NCBI GenBank assembly: GCA_965153455.1
Contig: OZ234496.1
Coordinates: forward strand, 18,716,304 to 18,780,303
Length of the DNA stretch: 64,000 nt
Direction of reading: 5' to 3'
From: Sphagnum compactum
Taxonomy: Eukaryota > Bryophyta > Sphagnopsida > Sphagnales
Part shown: one piece after another, positions 25,097 to 37,699 of the stretch
Layout: each line of letters begins with the position of its first letter
Numbering within the stretch: position 1 is the stretch's first letter
The notes under the pieces: model-generated
Told to the model about the DNA's origin: nothing
Database searches by the model: none
Seen by the model: the letters and a program-made list of their open reading frames with translations, nothing else
Program-made: the position numbers and the translations under genes

Positions 25097-26534
25097 AAAG
25101 CAAGCCTAGACCACCAGCTCTGCGACTTTCTTCCAAGAGGAAAGAGAGAAAAAAAGATGCAGGATTAAACAAAAAAACAAGAAATTCTTCCTCCTTCTCT
25201 ACAAGCCACGGATGAAAGAAACATAAACAGTTCAGGGATTGATAAGAAGAAGAAGCGTCTTCCTTCAAGGATGTGCAAAAACAGAACAACTGCGAGCTTC
25301 TCCTTCTTCTTCTTCTTCTTCTTCACACAAGAGTATATTGCCTATCAAAATGCTTAAAAAACTCCCTTTCTTTTCTTCTCTTATCCTCTCTTCGCTTTTG
25401 TACCTATCAAGAAGTATTGTTTATGTGAATTCTGCCTGCAACAGTTCAATGCTTATTTAGCTATTAGCAGAGAAACCCTAATCCCTGTTTCTTTGTCTTT
25501 CTTGTTGCAATGCCGTTGCAATAGTAATATTGAGTTTGTTCCTCCACCGCAACACTCACTCTCTCTCACTCTCTTGCAAATGTTATTTGTGTTCTTTTTC
25601 CCACCTCGAAATCCTCTTCTCTCTGCCGCTGAATCCTCTTCCTTCCTGTGAGAAATAGCTACGAAATAGTTGCACGCGTGCCAGCGAGCGAGAAGCTGCA
25701 AGATCTGAAACTCTCTCAATTTCCAAACATCCAATTCGGGTTTACACCTTACACTGAAAGAAGAAAGGGCCCTTGCGACCACGCCTCTCGTCGGCTTTGC
25801 AATGGTCCCCCCTTCTCCCCCCCTCCCCCCCCAATCCAAAAAGCAGCGGGATACTACAACGATGAGGAGACTCCGTAGGCCACGGCGGCCCAAGCGCTCA
25901 AGAGTACTTAAGTAAACCGCCCCTTACAAAACCCGAAAGAAACCCAAGGTTTTAGGTACATGATTTGTGTGAGAGAGAAGCAACCTAAAGTACTAAAGTT
26001 TAAGTTGAAAGTTTTTTTTTTCCCTGGCGAAATTTCACAAACTCTCGACTTCAAAAATGTAAACGATATTTTGTTGCAAATTCTTTAGTTTTCAAAAACA
26101 AATCACCAATTTTTTGAGAAATGCTTTTCTGGTGGGGGGAAGGGGAGGGGGAGAATTTCTTGAAATTTGGAGGAACATTTGTTTTTGGTGAAAAATTTCA
26201 TCCAAATGCTTTAAAAATAAAAAGAAAAGGGAATATCCTGCTGCAATATTCTCAAATTTTCGGACAAAAAGAAATTGAAAAAATTTCAACGACATTTGGT
26301 ATCTGACTTTAGTTTGGTAACATCTATTTATTTTTTAAACTATTTTTAGTATCAAACCAAGATCCAAGTCAAAATGTGGCAAAAAAAAGTTTCCACCTAT
26401 TTAATCCAAAGCAAAAAGAAATGAAAAAGTAAAAGAAAAGTGGTGAAATCTTTCTTTCTGTATGAAAGGTAGGTAGGTGCTACCCTTATTAGAGAGGCCT
26501 TTGTTTGGACTTTCGAATTTGAACTCACAATCTT

Positions 26535-26785
26535 TCAAACGGTGACCCAGACCTTTTCTTTTGTAAAAATTTCGCCAAAAAGTGAAATTCAAAATCCAAA
26601 ATAAAAAAAGTGAAGTGATTTTGGGAGTTTTTCAATAGCCAAAAGAGAAAGAGAAAAAAAATTGTCTACTTGACTTTCAGTGTTAAGCCAAGAATATGGT
26701 AGGATGACTAAATTTCATATATAGTTCATAGCTAGATTTGGCTAATTCTCCTTAGGGATGGTTGCCACTTTTTTGACATCTTCCT
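26535..26785. repeat. Dispersed repeat family, copy B
   Basis: Shares with copy C, in the same order: GGAGTTTTTCAAKAGCC, CTTGACTTTCAGTGTTAAGCC-like, CCAAGAATATGGTA, ATTTGGCTAATTCTCC and TTAGGGATGGTTGCCACTT. It is about 75-80% similar by eye over 200 bp, with small indels. Confidence 0.8.
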
Positions 26786-26921
26786 ATGCATGTGTGATGT
26801 GGAAATAATAATTGATTGATTTTTTTTTGAAGTGGGAATAGGGTTGTGAAGATGGGACTTTAACCTAATGGATGAAAAGACAACTAACAAGAGGAAAGCT
26901 AGAGAGACCTTTGGGTGGTGC

Positions 26922-26970
26922 AAGGATTGAAGTGGTTTATGAGCCAAGCTCATAAACCACTTCAATCCTT
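26922..26970. repeat. Perfect inverted repeat: two 23 bp arms, 3 bp loop
   Basis: The left arm starts AAGGATTGAAGTGG and ends TTTATGAGC. The loop is CAA. The right arm is its exact reverse complement, ending CAATCCTT. All 23 pairs match. Confidence 0.95.
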
Positions 26971-27794
26971 TTCTTTTCTTTTCTCTTCAAATTGGCATTT
27001 GTATGTTTGGTTTGTTTGTAGGTGAATGTAAAATAATGAAATGATGGAGTTGTTTATTATGTGTTATTCAATGCATTGTGGGTGTTGTTGTGCTTTGAAG
27101 ATAGTTGATTTAGTAATTTTGTTGTAACATTATTTATACAATTTGATGATGATGGTAAGGGATTTTATTTTTCAAAGGTTGTCATTTGTCATCTGACAAT
27201 TATGCCAACGACTAGATTGTTATTTTGATAGGGTGGTGATTTGAAGATAAAAGGAGATAATGTAACAAAGACAAGGGCGATAGTAAAGAGCTAAATCACT
27301 TTGATTGAAGGTTTTAGGAGGTGGTGTTTTGTTGTGAGAATAATAATTGTTGTGAAGAAATGTGAATATTGTAGGACCTTTTCACGTTTGGCATAATTTA
27401 AATTGTTTTCAAATTTACCAAAGTTTTTGGATATTAATAGTTAGTTATGACTTGATATTTATGCAGCTAGCTATGTTTGATCCCTGATCCTCTAAGTCTA
27501 AACCCTAATTCTCTTCTTCCAACTTCCAAGATTATGTGATTGACCACCTAACCACAAAAGCAGTAGACTTCTGTTGTACAAAACATTTTTGTTATAAGAA
27601 ATTTAATACAGAGTGTTGAAATTTTCAGAATTTGATTTTAACCGCTGAATTAAGAATTGAAAATTAAATTATTTATTTCGCACTGATGTGCGGAACCTGA
27701 AAAGGTGCTATGCATCCAAAGCATGGAAGAGAATAATTTCTCCTCCCCTTTCTTTTAATGATATTATCATAAATTTGACTAAAAATTCGTAAAA

Positions 27795-28080
27795 TGAAAA
27801 ACATTGTTCAAGTGGCCCAACTTTAAAAAAAAAAAATTGGTGAAATTTCACCAAAAAGAAACATCAAAAAATAATAATAAAAAGGAAGGGATTTTGGAGT
27901 TTTTCAAGAGCCAGAAAAGAGCGAAAAATAAAAATAAGAATTTCAGATTTTTTCGATTTGACTTTCAGTGTTTAGCCAAGAATATGGTAAGGATGCTTAA
28001 TTTTTTGGACTTTACATACGTTTGTAGCCATATTTGGCTAATTCTTCCTTAGGGATGATCGCCACTTTTTCGTTCGACAT
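27795..28080. repeat. Dispersed repeat family, copy C
   Basis: A direct repeat of copy B about 1.27 kb away, ending TTAGGGATGATCGCCACTTT. It lies 400 bp upstream of the CofD-like start codon, so it may be part of that promoter. Confidence 0.8.
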
Positions 28081-28491
28081 CGTCCTCTGGAGATGATCGC
28101 CACTTTGGCCAAAAACAAAAATTCCTTGAAAAAAAAAAAACACTTGTCCGCAGTGGAGCCCCCGAGATGTTTGTCTCGTGCCACCACACCCATCTGCAAG
28201 TGGCGATGGAGGGGCGAAACGTGAGGTGGAAACAACACCAAGACCACTTTCTCTTCTCTTTGTCGGTTTCTTCTTCTCTGCACTCCTCGCGTGCTGCCGA
28301 AATCAAGCGGAGGAGCGCTTCTCTCTCTCTCTCTCCGCTTCGATCATGTCTATCTGTGCACTACTTGTCCTTTTTAAGGTTTTGCGGGGGTGACCATGGC
28401 AACATCATTGTCTTCTTCTCCCCGTAATGTATGTATGTTGTGTTTCTGTTCCACCAAACCCTAAGAGCTCTCATTGTGTAATCTTTGAATT

Positions 28492-31400
28492 ATGCATGTC
28501 CTCCGGTCGTTTTCTTGCAATGGCCTTCTGATTCCTTCTCGCATCGGCGGAGGCTGTGGCTCTGAAAAGCATGTGACTGGATCCGAGAAATTTCAAACAA
28601 TCCCCGAGTTGCATTGGAGTCCCTTGCCATGGCCAGTGCTTGCAGTTGCTGCTGCTACTGCTGCTGCGGCGGTCGAGCATCAGTCTGGTGAAGCTGCTGC
28701 TGCTTCTGCAATGGCCGCATTTCCTGCTCTGCGGTCTGCTGACATGCCTGGCTGGACGAGCGTGCCGCGTTTTAGATCCGAGCAGGAGGAACAGAATGCC
28801 AATGGCAACCATGCGAGCAGTCCCTCTATGCTGGTCTTCTCAGGTATTAGCTCTGCCTTCGCTTTGATCAATCCATTTGTCGTGGTTACCGATAAGAAGG
28901 TTCCTCTGTATATTGGGATAACAAACCACATTGTTGTGATGGAGTTTGATAGCTCTGTTGTCGTGAAAGAGAATTGGCAACTACAGTAGCTAGACTTTCG
29001 TCAAGATGTGATCTTAGTCCCCCTGAATCGTCCAGCGATGGTCAGAGTTTTTCTGGGTTTCCTTGGCCAATCTTTAAATTGAAAGCATGCACTTTGCTTA
29101 CACAAAGTGAAACAGGACATTGAATCAAATGTGGAACTTCGACTTTCAGAATCCTACAACCTGTTGCAGTCAACACATTTGACATTGAGACCTGAATTCC
29201 CTGTGTATGGGATGATGCTTGTGATGACAAAATGGAAGATTATTGTGATTGCTCTTTAACTTTTACCCAGTGTAAGATTTGCTACTGAGGATTTGTTTTG
29301 GTGTGATATAGTTTTGTAGGAATGTTGTCTACTGTTATTTATTTGCTCATGAGGCTGTCATTCTTGGTGAACTGTCTTTTGGCTGCAGGTGGGACTGCTT
29401 TCAATGGAGTTGTGGTGGAGTTGACAAAATTCACAACACGTATTGCACATGTTCTTCCTGTGTCTGATGATGGTGGAAGCACTGCTGAAATTGTCCGCGT
29501 TCTGGGTTTGCACGTTATACCTGTTTCCTTCAAGTTATGCTGAACATGTGCAACTCTATTGCTGTGGGCTGTATTGTGCCTTTGTCTCTTGTAAAAGCCT
29601 TTCATCATTCTTAAACTATGCTTTAAATGTAACAACATGATTTGTGCTCTTTTAGGGTTCTGTTGTTTCTTTCATGGTTGATTCCACTGGTAGTAATTTC
29701 AGTACAAGCCACATTTACCATCTCAAATGTTTGTGGAGAATATCCATTTTCACAGTTTCAAGGATGTCACATGTACGTATTTTGAATGTTTTGCATTTTT
29801 TAGGAGGTCCTGCTGTGGGAGACATACGGTCACGTTGTTTACGGCTCTCCAGTGAGAGCTGTGCAGAAGCCTTGGCAGTTAAGCGGCTGTTGGGCCACCG
29901 CTTGTCCTCGGAGGATAGTATCGCAAAATTTGAGTGGTAGCACAATACAACCTCGCATCACTCTGTTGGTGCATTTTCTCCCTTTGCTGTACATATGCTG
30001 GTGTCCTTGCCATGATGTGTCCTGGGCTTGGCTGGGGGCTGGGTATTCAGTTTGACTTGAATCAGAAGTATGGAGATGTTCTCAATACTTTTGAAATGTT
30101 GTAATAAGATTTTTCCTTTCGGAAAGAAAATTGGATAGTTTTTGACCCAAGATGATGTGCAGCGATACTTCTCATTAGTGGCCACAAATAGTGCATCTTA
30201 ATGTAACAGATAGACTGTGTGCAAAATGTTGTAGGTTTGCTTACTCCAAATTCATGTCTGTCCAGGTATGAGATTGTGGAAGGTGATCATGAACTCTGGG
30301 ATAGTGTCTCTGGTCCTTACAGGGAGACCATCCGTGCATTTCTTGTTCATTTCCAGAGTCAGGTGGGTCCCATTTTGCAGGTAGCACATGATCTTGCTTG
30401 TTGAATTTTCAAGTAATGATGTTGCACATTTCAAAGAGGCAGTGTGCATAAGTTCTTGAAGACCAAGAATAGCCAGAAGAGTGGTGCCTGTGTTTAACCC
30501 TGTAGAGGAGCTTGTTTTTGCTGCAGACAGGGTGCATGAGATAGGAGGTACTCAGTGCCATGTCTTTAAAATTATATATGGAGTCACTGTTTGGCTCAGA
30601 GTTTTAAACAGCTGAAATATTTCCAAACGGGCTTTTTTGGTGGCTGATACAGATTCTGAGGCACTCAAGTGAGAGATTTCGGTTTGCAAATGGCAGGTAT
30701 TACACAACTCTTTATCTTGATTCAAATCTCTTTATCTAGAGTGCAACCAGCTTATTTTGTTGGCGGGCACTCATATGGTTGTTCATGTTGCAGCATTGGG
30801 AACTTTTTTTTTGCTGGAGCACGCATTTTTTTCCAGTCACTGGATGCAGCAATTTTCCTATACTCACGAGTCTCACACATTCCAACAGAGAGCTTAGTTC
30901 TTCCTGCTATTTGCACAAATGACCGCCTTACACTTGGCTGTGAGTTACATGTATGTATGGAGCCATGTTCTCTTTGCCTCCCAATCGTACTTCAAGTTGA
31001 AGCCTTCAACCTGTCTTAAACTTCTCTTGCAGTATCAGGCTAGAAAATCTGCAGGACAGCAAGCTGCTTGATGACAAGTGGTATTGTAGTTTTTTGCAGA
31101 ATGGGATGGTAATCAGAGGGCAAAATGCCATTTCTCATCCTCTGGTTAAAGATCCAGCAGCCAAGTTGCCACACACAGTAAATAAGGTGGGTTTGTTTCA
31201 ATATAGCTGACTTTTTGATGGCTTGTAGTTATTTCAAGAAGGTGCTGTTGTGTTCACAAGGCATGAACAATGTGTGTGGCTCAGTTTGCATCAACAGTGT
31301 ATTTGATGATCCTCATGTCATGGCTTTACTTCAGGTTTGGAAAGTGGATTCATGTTAAGGGGATGTTAGGGGCTGCTATTGTAATTTGCTACATTTCTGG

Positions 31401-34400
31401 TGTATTTGATTATCTAGACCTACTATCTCTTGCTAGTAAGGGGATAGCCTGTGGCCTGAAAGACGGAGGTAATATTTTTCTCTGTCCCCACTGTACTTCA
31501 TGCACATCATCAAGGCTATCAAGGTTTGACTAACTGGGATGTGCAGATGATGCAGGGCTCACCACCTCTGCCATCACCTATAAAACGGATTTTCTACATG
31601 TCTAGTGAAGGGACCAATCTGCACCATGAGGTCGGTATGCAATTCTCTCAGAGAAAGAGGACAATTGTGACAGAAATGCCCTATGGAAACCTGAATGAAG
31701 TCTCATTTTCTAGGAAACAAGGCTTTGTTCTAGCTTCTGTGTAGCCATTTAACTTTTGTGAGGATCAATGTGGTTTCATACCTGGTGTGCTTAAAGGATA
31801 TGTTCAGGGTGCAGGAGGCCCCAACGACTACCCTATATATAGGCCTCTATGTCTTTTAGGCATAGATGCTTGCATATACAGGGACATGCTAAAATGAAAT
31901 AAAAGCTCTTTCCTTCAGAAGCTTGATGCAGCTTGAATGAGGATACTGTTGACTTTTTTGATTAGCAATGTCTCTTGAGTGCTAGCCAATATCACGTCTG
32001 AGTCTTCCCATTGCTTCCGCAAAGGCAACAGAAACTCAGGACACAGATTGTGTATAATGGTTTGCCCAAGTTTTTGGGAAGATTATTATATGCTTATCTA
32101 CACCCACTGTTGGGAGCTGATGAACTCAGTGGGTAGTCATGGCAGCTCGTCACTGCTGTTCGTGATGAAGGTGATGGTCTGTCACTTTGTGAGCGACTCT
32201 CATGAGGTTATGACTGCACTCATTGTCGTGTTACCTTTAATTGTTGTTCTGGAGATTTCTCTGCAACTTCATCAATCTTTCATACCTGGTGTCTTTCTGG
32301 CAGGTCTTTCCAGCTGTGAATAGAACAGTGTTGGAGCAGCTCCTTCAGGTTGATGCAGTGGTATATGGGATGGGATCTCTGTACACGTCAATTTGTCCAT
32401 CACTAGTACATATCTCATTGTCCCTCTGCTCCCTTTGCAAAAGTTCAATTCTAGAGAAAACTTGGGTGGCTTGAAATTGGGTGGCTTTGTCAGATTAAGA
32501 TGAATGTGCATTCAGTAAAATCCCTAGATGTTTTCCAATTTTGGGTCCTTGTACACCATCAAATGTGTGGCAAATACATCCCATTGGTGACCCATAGTTA
32601 TGCTCCTCAGAAGGATCCTTGAGAGTGCTGTTTGCTGCACCAAAAACCTACCAAAGAAGGAAATGGACTGCTCCTATAGAAGTGGATACCCTCAGTCAGC
32701 AGAAAGTCTTGATTTGGAGCCATTAACTCCAGAGTAATTGTCATCAAGTTTCAATGGTTCCATTTTTCATTCCTCACCCTCAAACCCATTTGTGCCAAGG
32801 AGTCTTACATTGACATCAGCTGTTGATATGCTGACAGTTTATCACACCTGGTTGTGCATCAGGTTCTGCAGGGTGTGGGGGAAGCATTATCATCCCGTTC
32901 TTGTCCTAAGGTTAGACTTCAGTATAAATGGTGTTACCCATATGGTCTTTTTGATGGCCTCAAATGGTGCTGGTGCAAAGCTTAAACAGGTGATGAGATA
33001 AACATGTTGGGAATGAGAGGTTGCAGATTTTGATCCTTAATGGCACACATGATCGAGAGACTGCAGGCATGTCTGCTTCAGATTTTGTGTGTGCTATCTG
33101 TGATGCTCTGAACCGAAAGCATTGTGATGATCCTCGCCTGACTTTGAATCACCCAGTGAGTTGTGCCAGAACAGACTCCATTTCTAGCTTGTACATGTGA
33201 ATGCCTGGCTGCTTCATACTAAAGAAACCACACATCTGTAATTGTAACATACAGTTTGCAGTGTGAATTTGGTGTATATGCTCACTTAGCTAATCAGAGC
33301 TTTGGTCCAGACCTTCATGAACTAATGCATCGTAAGACTGTTCATCAATGTGGGATTTTACAATTCAAGGTGCGTGTAGGAATAGCAATGAAATTCTTGA
33401 GAAGTCATTAAAAAATAATCAACTTTTAGATGAACTGTTAGAAACACAGCTAAACTGTTTTATGTTGTAAATCTTTTGTCTATGAAACTTTACCCTTAGA
33501 ATTGATCAATGTAAAATCCCAAGAGTCTCTAGCAGGAGCTGCTTGCAGACACTTATTTCCTTTTATTTGCTTGCATTCCTCTAGAATGTGTTCTTCTGTT
33601 ACTACTGATTGTACCTGTTGTTGGGAACTTTTGTAATCTGATTTTCAGTCAACATTTGGTTAATCCCTATGTGAGGAGATTGTAATCTCCTGCAAGTTTT
33701 AGAAGAACGTTGCATGGTTTTTATCTTATAAGGCTTACTCATTGAATTCTTCTATTCCTGTCCTATCTTCTCTGTTCTCCATCTCTTTGCACCATTCTTC
33801 ACATCCTGTAACTGTACGTGCGCAGGATTATTTAGTGCACTTGCATTAAAGACATAGTTGTGGTCCTTCATACTCTATTTCAAGATGCCTTCATTTTGGG
33901 TCAACAGTCCTTTCTGTTAGAGACAGCCTTCTTAAATTGATGATGTCATTGATTCTATGGTTGACTGTTGGATGCAGCCTAATTTGTATATCAGTGTCAT
34001 GCTGGTACCAGCAGGGGGTGAGATACCAGTTGATCTGGGGAACTTGGCTGGCATGGGTATCAATTATGTGGTATGCTTTCTCCACTTCATGCACATTATG
34101 GCTCCATGGAAGAAGTTTCCAATGAATGTGCATGCCTAGATCTACTCTACAGGATGTCTTGAGCTTGGGAAAGTTTGGATATCTTAGAATTTAAGACTGT
34201 ATCTCATAAATATTTAGTGCATTGACTAGTAGAGAGATTACCCTTGACATGAACACCCAATGGAGTTTGCAGAATTTTTGCCTATTGTAAAATCTACCCA
34301 ATAAGGCTACATCATCCTCATTCAGCTTGCTCAAAGGATCTCGCCTGCTGATAAGAACTGTAATGTTAATAACTGTTACAAGACTATCCGGTGTATCCTG

Positions 34401-34564
34401 ATCTGTATTTGTTCTTATGGCTTGGTTGACCACAGGTCACTGTTGAAGCAATTCATGAAGAGAGTTTGGGAGTTCTATATGAACCCAAGGCCTTGATTGC
34501 AGCACTTCAGATGGCTGTCAGCACCCATCTTCCAGTCGACTGTAAGTTGGTGCCAGATAAATGA
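28492..34564 (+). CDS. CofD/YvcK (UPF0052) family protein, 13 exons
   Basis: Exons: 28492-28843, 29389-29505, 29804-29936, 30266-30362, 30653-30696, 30794-30950, 31100-31186, 31547-31630, 32304-32405, 32863-32910, 33027-33155, 33978-34070, 34436-34564. They join in frame to 1572 nt, 523 aa, with GT-AG introns throughout; an in-frame TGA lies two codons before the ATG. Family blocks in order: LVFSGGTAFNG (nucleotide-binding glycine loop), VSDDGGSTAEIVRVLGGPA then VGDIRSRCLRL, the YEIVEGDHELWD block, FANGSIGNFFFAGARIFF, NDRLTLGCEL, VIRGQNAISHP, IKRIFYMSSEGTNLHHE, YGMGSLYTSICPSL, LNGTHDRET, and MLVPAGGEIPVDL. Bacterial CofD transfers phospholactate to a deazaflavin; YvcK is a sugar-nucleotide-binding regulator of carbon and cell-wall metabolism. 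Plants are not known to make F420, so the role of this homologue is open. The N-terminal 100 or so residues are Ala/Ser-rich and could be a targeting peptide (inference). The ends of exon 8 and intron 11 are the least certain. Confidence 0.93.
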
Positions 34565-37070
34565 GATAACTCATTCACAACCTCAAATCAAATACCATAA
34601 TGCTAATCAGTATGAGGATCTGGTTGACACTTGAGTAGGTTCTTTATAATGGCTTGTTCATTCATTCACATGTTAAACATGCCCACACCCTTGTACTAAG
34701 TCTCACACATTATGGGGCATTATTATGTCGGAAGCAGAGAGCCCAGGAAAGGGGAGAACTTTTCCAGATAATGATAGACTAAGAGATCCCATGGCTGAGA
34801 GTTATATCACATAACCGTTTTAAAGAATGTGTGAGAAGAAATATCAATATGTTTCCTGCATATATACTGTGTGTATTTGAAAGGATGATTGTTGAATAAC
34901 AAGGTTGGGTATTGGATTTTGCAGAGTAAATAGTCATGAGATGCTAAATTCGTTTGTTGCAACTTAGGATGACTGTCAATCTTTTTGAGTTTCCTGATCA
35001 ATGTAAGTAAAAATAGTTCTATAAGAGCCTTGGTAGCATGGCAATGGTGCAATGTTTTGGTTACGGCTATAGAATTGGGGGTTGAAATCTAGTGCAAGAC
35101 CTTCATCATTTTCCATGACTGCAATCTTCACACATCTATGGTGTTATATATGGGTTGTAGTTGTGATTGATAGTCTTCTGAATGTCAGGGTAATTTGTTT
35201 AGATTTGCAAGAGTTTGCCTTCATGTAATGTTGTGCAGAGTGCATATGGTTTTGCTCCCTCCAAGGGTTGTCAGCCAGTAATACTAGAGAGAAGGGCTGC
35301 TCCTAACAATTCGCCACCACATAGTTTTTGCATTTCCTGTGCAGTACTGGCACTTATAAAATAAAGCAAACTATAGGAGTTTGAAAATGAGCTTGTAGTT
35401 AGGTACGTACGAAGGTTTGTAAAAGGAAGGGAGGCAGTTATATGTGCCTCACTTACACATCCAGATATGGACAATGGTCATTTTGATTCATTAACTTGTC
35501 ATCCATGTTGGTGAAATTTCATCAGTTAGTGAATTTTCACCCATGTCATCCAATTTCATCCATGGGGAATCTTTTAATCATCCATCTTGGCAACAATATT
35601 GATATTGTGGCTTTCATTCATGTGGGGTAAAAGCATCTTCAAGTATCAAAAAAATTTCCCAATTGCTGTTTTTTGATGTTTTTAAAACCATTTAAAAACA
35701 GCAATAAAGTTGTATAAAAGTTTCTAGAAGATTATGAGTATGTAATGTATGTGTTTTCTTAAGCTTTCAAAAATCTAAGGCCATGTGTTGGGAATCAACT
35801 GTAACGGAAAGTGTGCAACTTACCTTTGGAAATGGATATTGAATCCAGATAAAATCATACTTGCAATTATGGAGTAAAACAAATATCCTGTGTACTAAAT
35901 TGACATTTGAATAGTTCACTTGAGTTAAATGAATGAAAATTCCTACTACTAATTCAAGAATCCAATGCTTTTTTAATTTATTTGACTTTTTGTACTTGTC
36001 AAAATTACAAAAAACGATTCTTTGTACTTGACTTTTTTCAAAAGTTGTGTCTTTTAGAGATTTGAAAACGTTTTTTGAAAAGCTATTCTTCTTAGAGCCT
36101 TGAAGATGATCACACTTGGGCCAATGACACAAGGGCGCACTAGTACATATGAAAACATGAGTCTCGTGGATGCTTAAGCAATGAACCATCACACGTTGCA
36201 TATTATTTTGCCCAAAAGTTTTTACTCTTCAAATATGAAAAGGTATCAAGATGTGCTTTGCATAGTCAAATACGCGTTGTGTAGAGGAGGAAAACTGCAA
36301 GTATAAGCACCTCATACACAAAAACATGAAAAGATAATTTTCTTCACATATATTCAGAAAAGAAAAGCAACATTTCTCAAAACCCTGTGCAATTCAACCA
36401 TGAGAGATTTGGAAACGTTTTTGGATAGAAACCACCAAATTTCAAGTTACTTTTTCAAAAGCATTTTGGCATCACACAGGGTATCAATATTGTTTAAAAT
36501 TAGATTTAAAAAACTTGTGTGCTCTCAATTTCCTAGTCAAACTAATATCCCCAATTACCAATTTGACTTGGTCGTTTCTTTGGAGTTAGTGCTTGTCTAT
36601 ATGCATAAGGTCGGTTCTGAAATACTCACCATGGAGGCTACCTGGTCTACCACCCACCTAGTTTTTAGGGGTGTCTTTTTTATGGCCTTATTATGTAGAT
36701 AAGGAGGATGAGACATTTGTCCTTCCATTGTTAACATGGCACATGCCAAACAACTATCTTGTTAATAGAGTTCTAATATCAACAACTTATTATTCTAAGA
36801 CATGTTATGCCAATTATGAAATAATTGTGCCCACAAGAGAAATGTGAAAACAAAAGCTTTTCATGATACGATAAGTATGCACATAGTGAAAATTTTGAAA
36901 CACACAAACATAGGAATTTCATTTGAGAGGTGTTTTGATGCTAGGAATCAATAACCAACAAATTGGTCGTTGCAAATCCTTTTTTAAAAGGCACAATGTT
37001 TTGAAATATCTTTGGCAATCTTGTGTCAAGAATCGTACACAACTTCACAGAGGGTTTTGTCATGAGGGCA
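34565..37070. other. Intergenic DNA, no gene recognised
   Basis: It contains the 3' UTR of the CofD-like gene at its left edge and then AT-rich sequence. Open frames near 35.8-36.2 kb (minus) and 36.4-36.7 kb (plus) match nothing I know and lack coding character. Confidence 0.4.
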
Positions 37071-37078
37071 TGTAGAGG

Positions 37079-37670
37079 CACTTCAATCATTGGTCCAATG
37101 ATTTAGGGTTTAGGATTTAAGGATTGACAATCTACTTGAATGAAAATTCCAAACATCTATGTAAGTTCTGAAATTTTGATAACTTGACACTTCAATCATT
37201 GGCCCTATGATTTAGGGTTTAGTGATTCATAACCTACATTGATGAAAGTTTTGAACAACTCCATTCCTGACCCATAAGAGTCTCAATAGTTTTTTTTGTA
37301 AGCTATGCACCAAGTGAGTAGGTTCTCAAACCAGTTTTCTTTTAAATTCAACATTCACAATGTTTTCTCATAACCAGCCAAACTAGTTACAACTGTAATC
37401 GTTGCATAATCTCTTCATGAGCTACATTGATTGGCATTGTGATATTAATGCCCCCAACAAGTTGTAAATTGATTCTAGATAATTGGGCTCAAACCAGTTT
37501 TCAAAAAATTCAATAAGGGGCAGTGTTTTCTCAATAACCGGCCAAACCTGTTACAAGTTACAACTGTAATTGTTGCATAATATGTTCATGAGGTACATTT
37601 ATTGGCATTGTAATATTAACGCCCCCAATATGTTGTAAATGTATTCTTGACGATTGGGGTGAAACTTGCA
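37079..37670. repeat. Two nested tandem duplications (about 108 bp and about 165 bp units)
   Basis: CACTTCAATCATTGGYCC followed by ATGATTTAGGGTTTAG occurs near 37079 and 37188. Then a unit carrying AAACCAGTTTTC, CAACTGTAATYGTTGCATAA and GGCATTGTRATATTAAYGCC occurs at about 37329-37490 and again at 37491-37665. Confidence 0.75.
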
Positions 37671-37699
37671 ATAGTTGGATTATGTTAAAGGTTTTAGTA

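Larger units (their letters stand above)
25097..28491. other. Divergent intergenic region between PIS1 and the CofD-like gene
   Basis: It holds the promoters of two divergently transcribed genes. Next to PIS1 are purine/pyrimidine-asymmetric stretches, including a (TTC)n run near 25299-25325. Next to the CofD-like gene is a CT run near 28320-28340. In between are a perfect foldback (26922-26970) and two copies of a dispersed repeat. No further gene was recognised; the 146-codon minus frame at 25453-25893 looks fortuitous. Confidence 0.5.
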
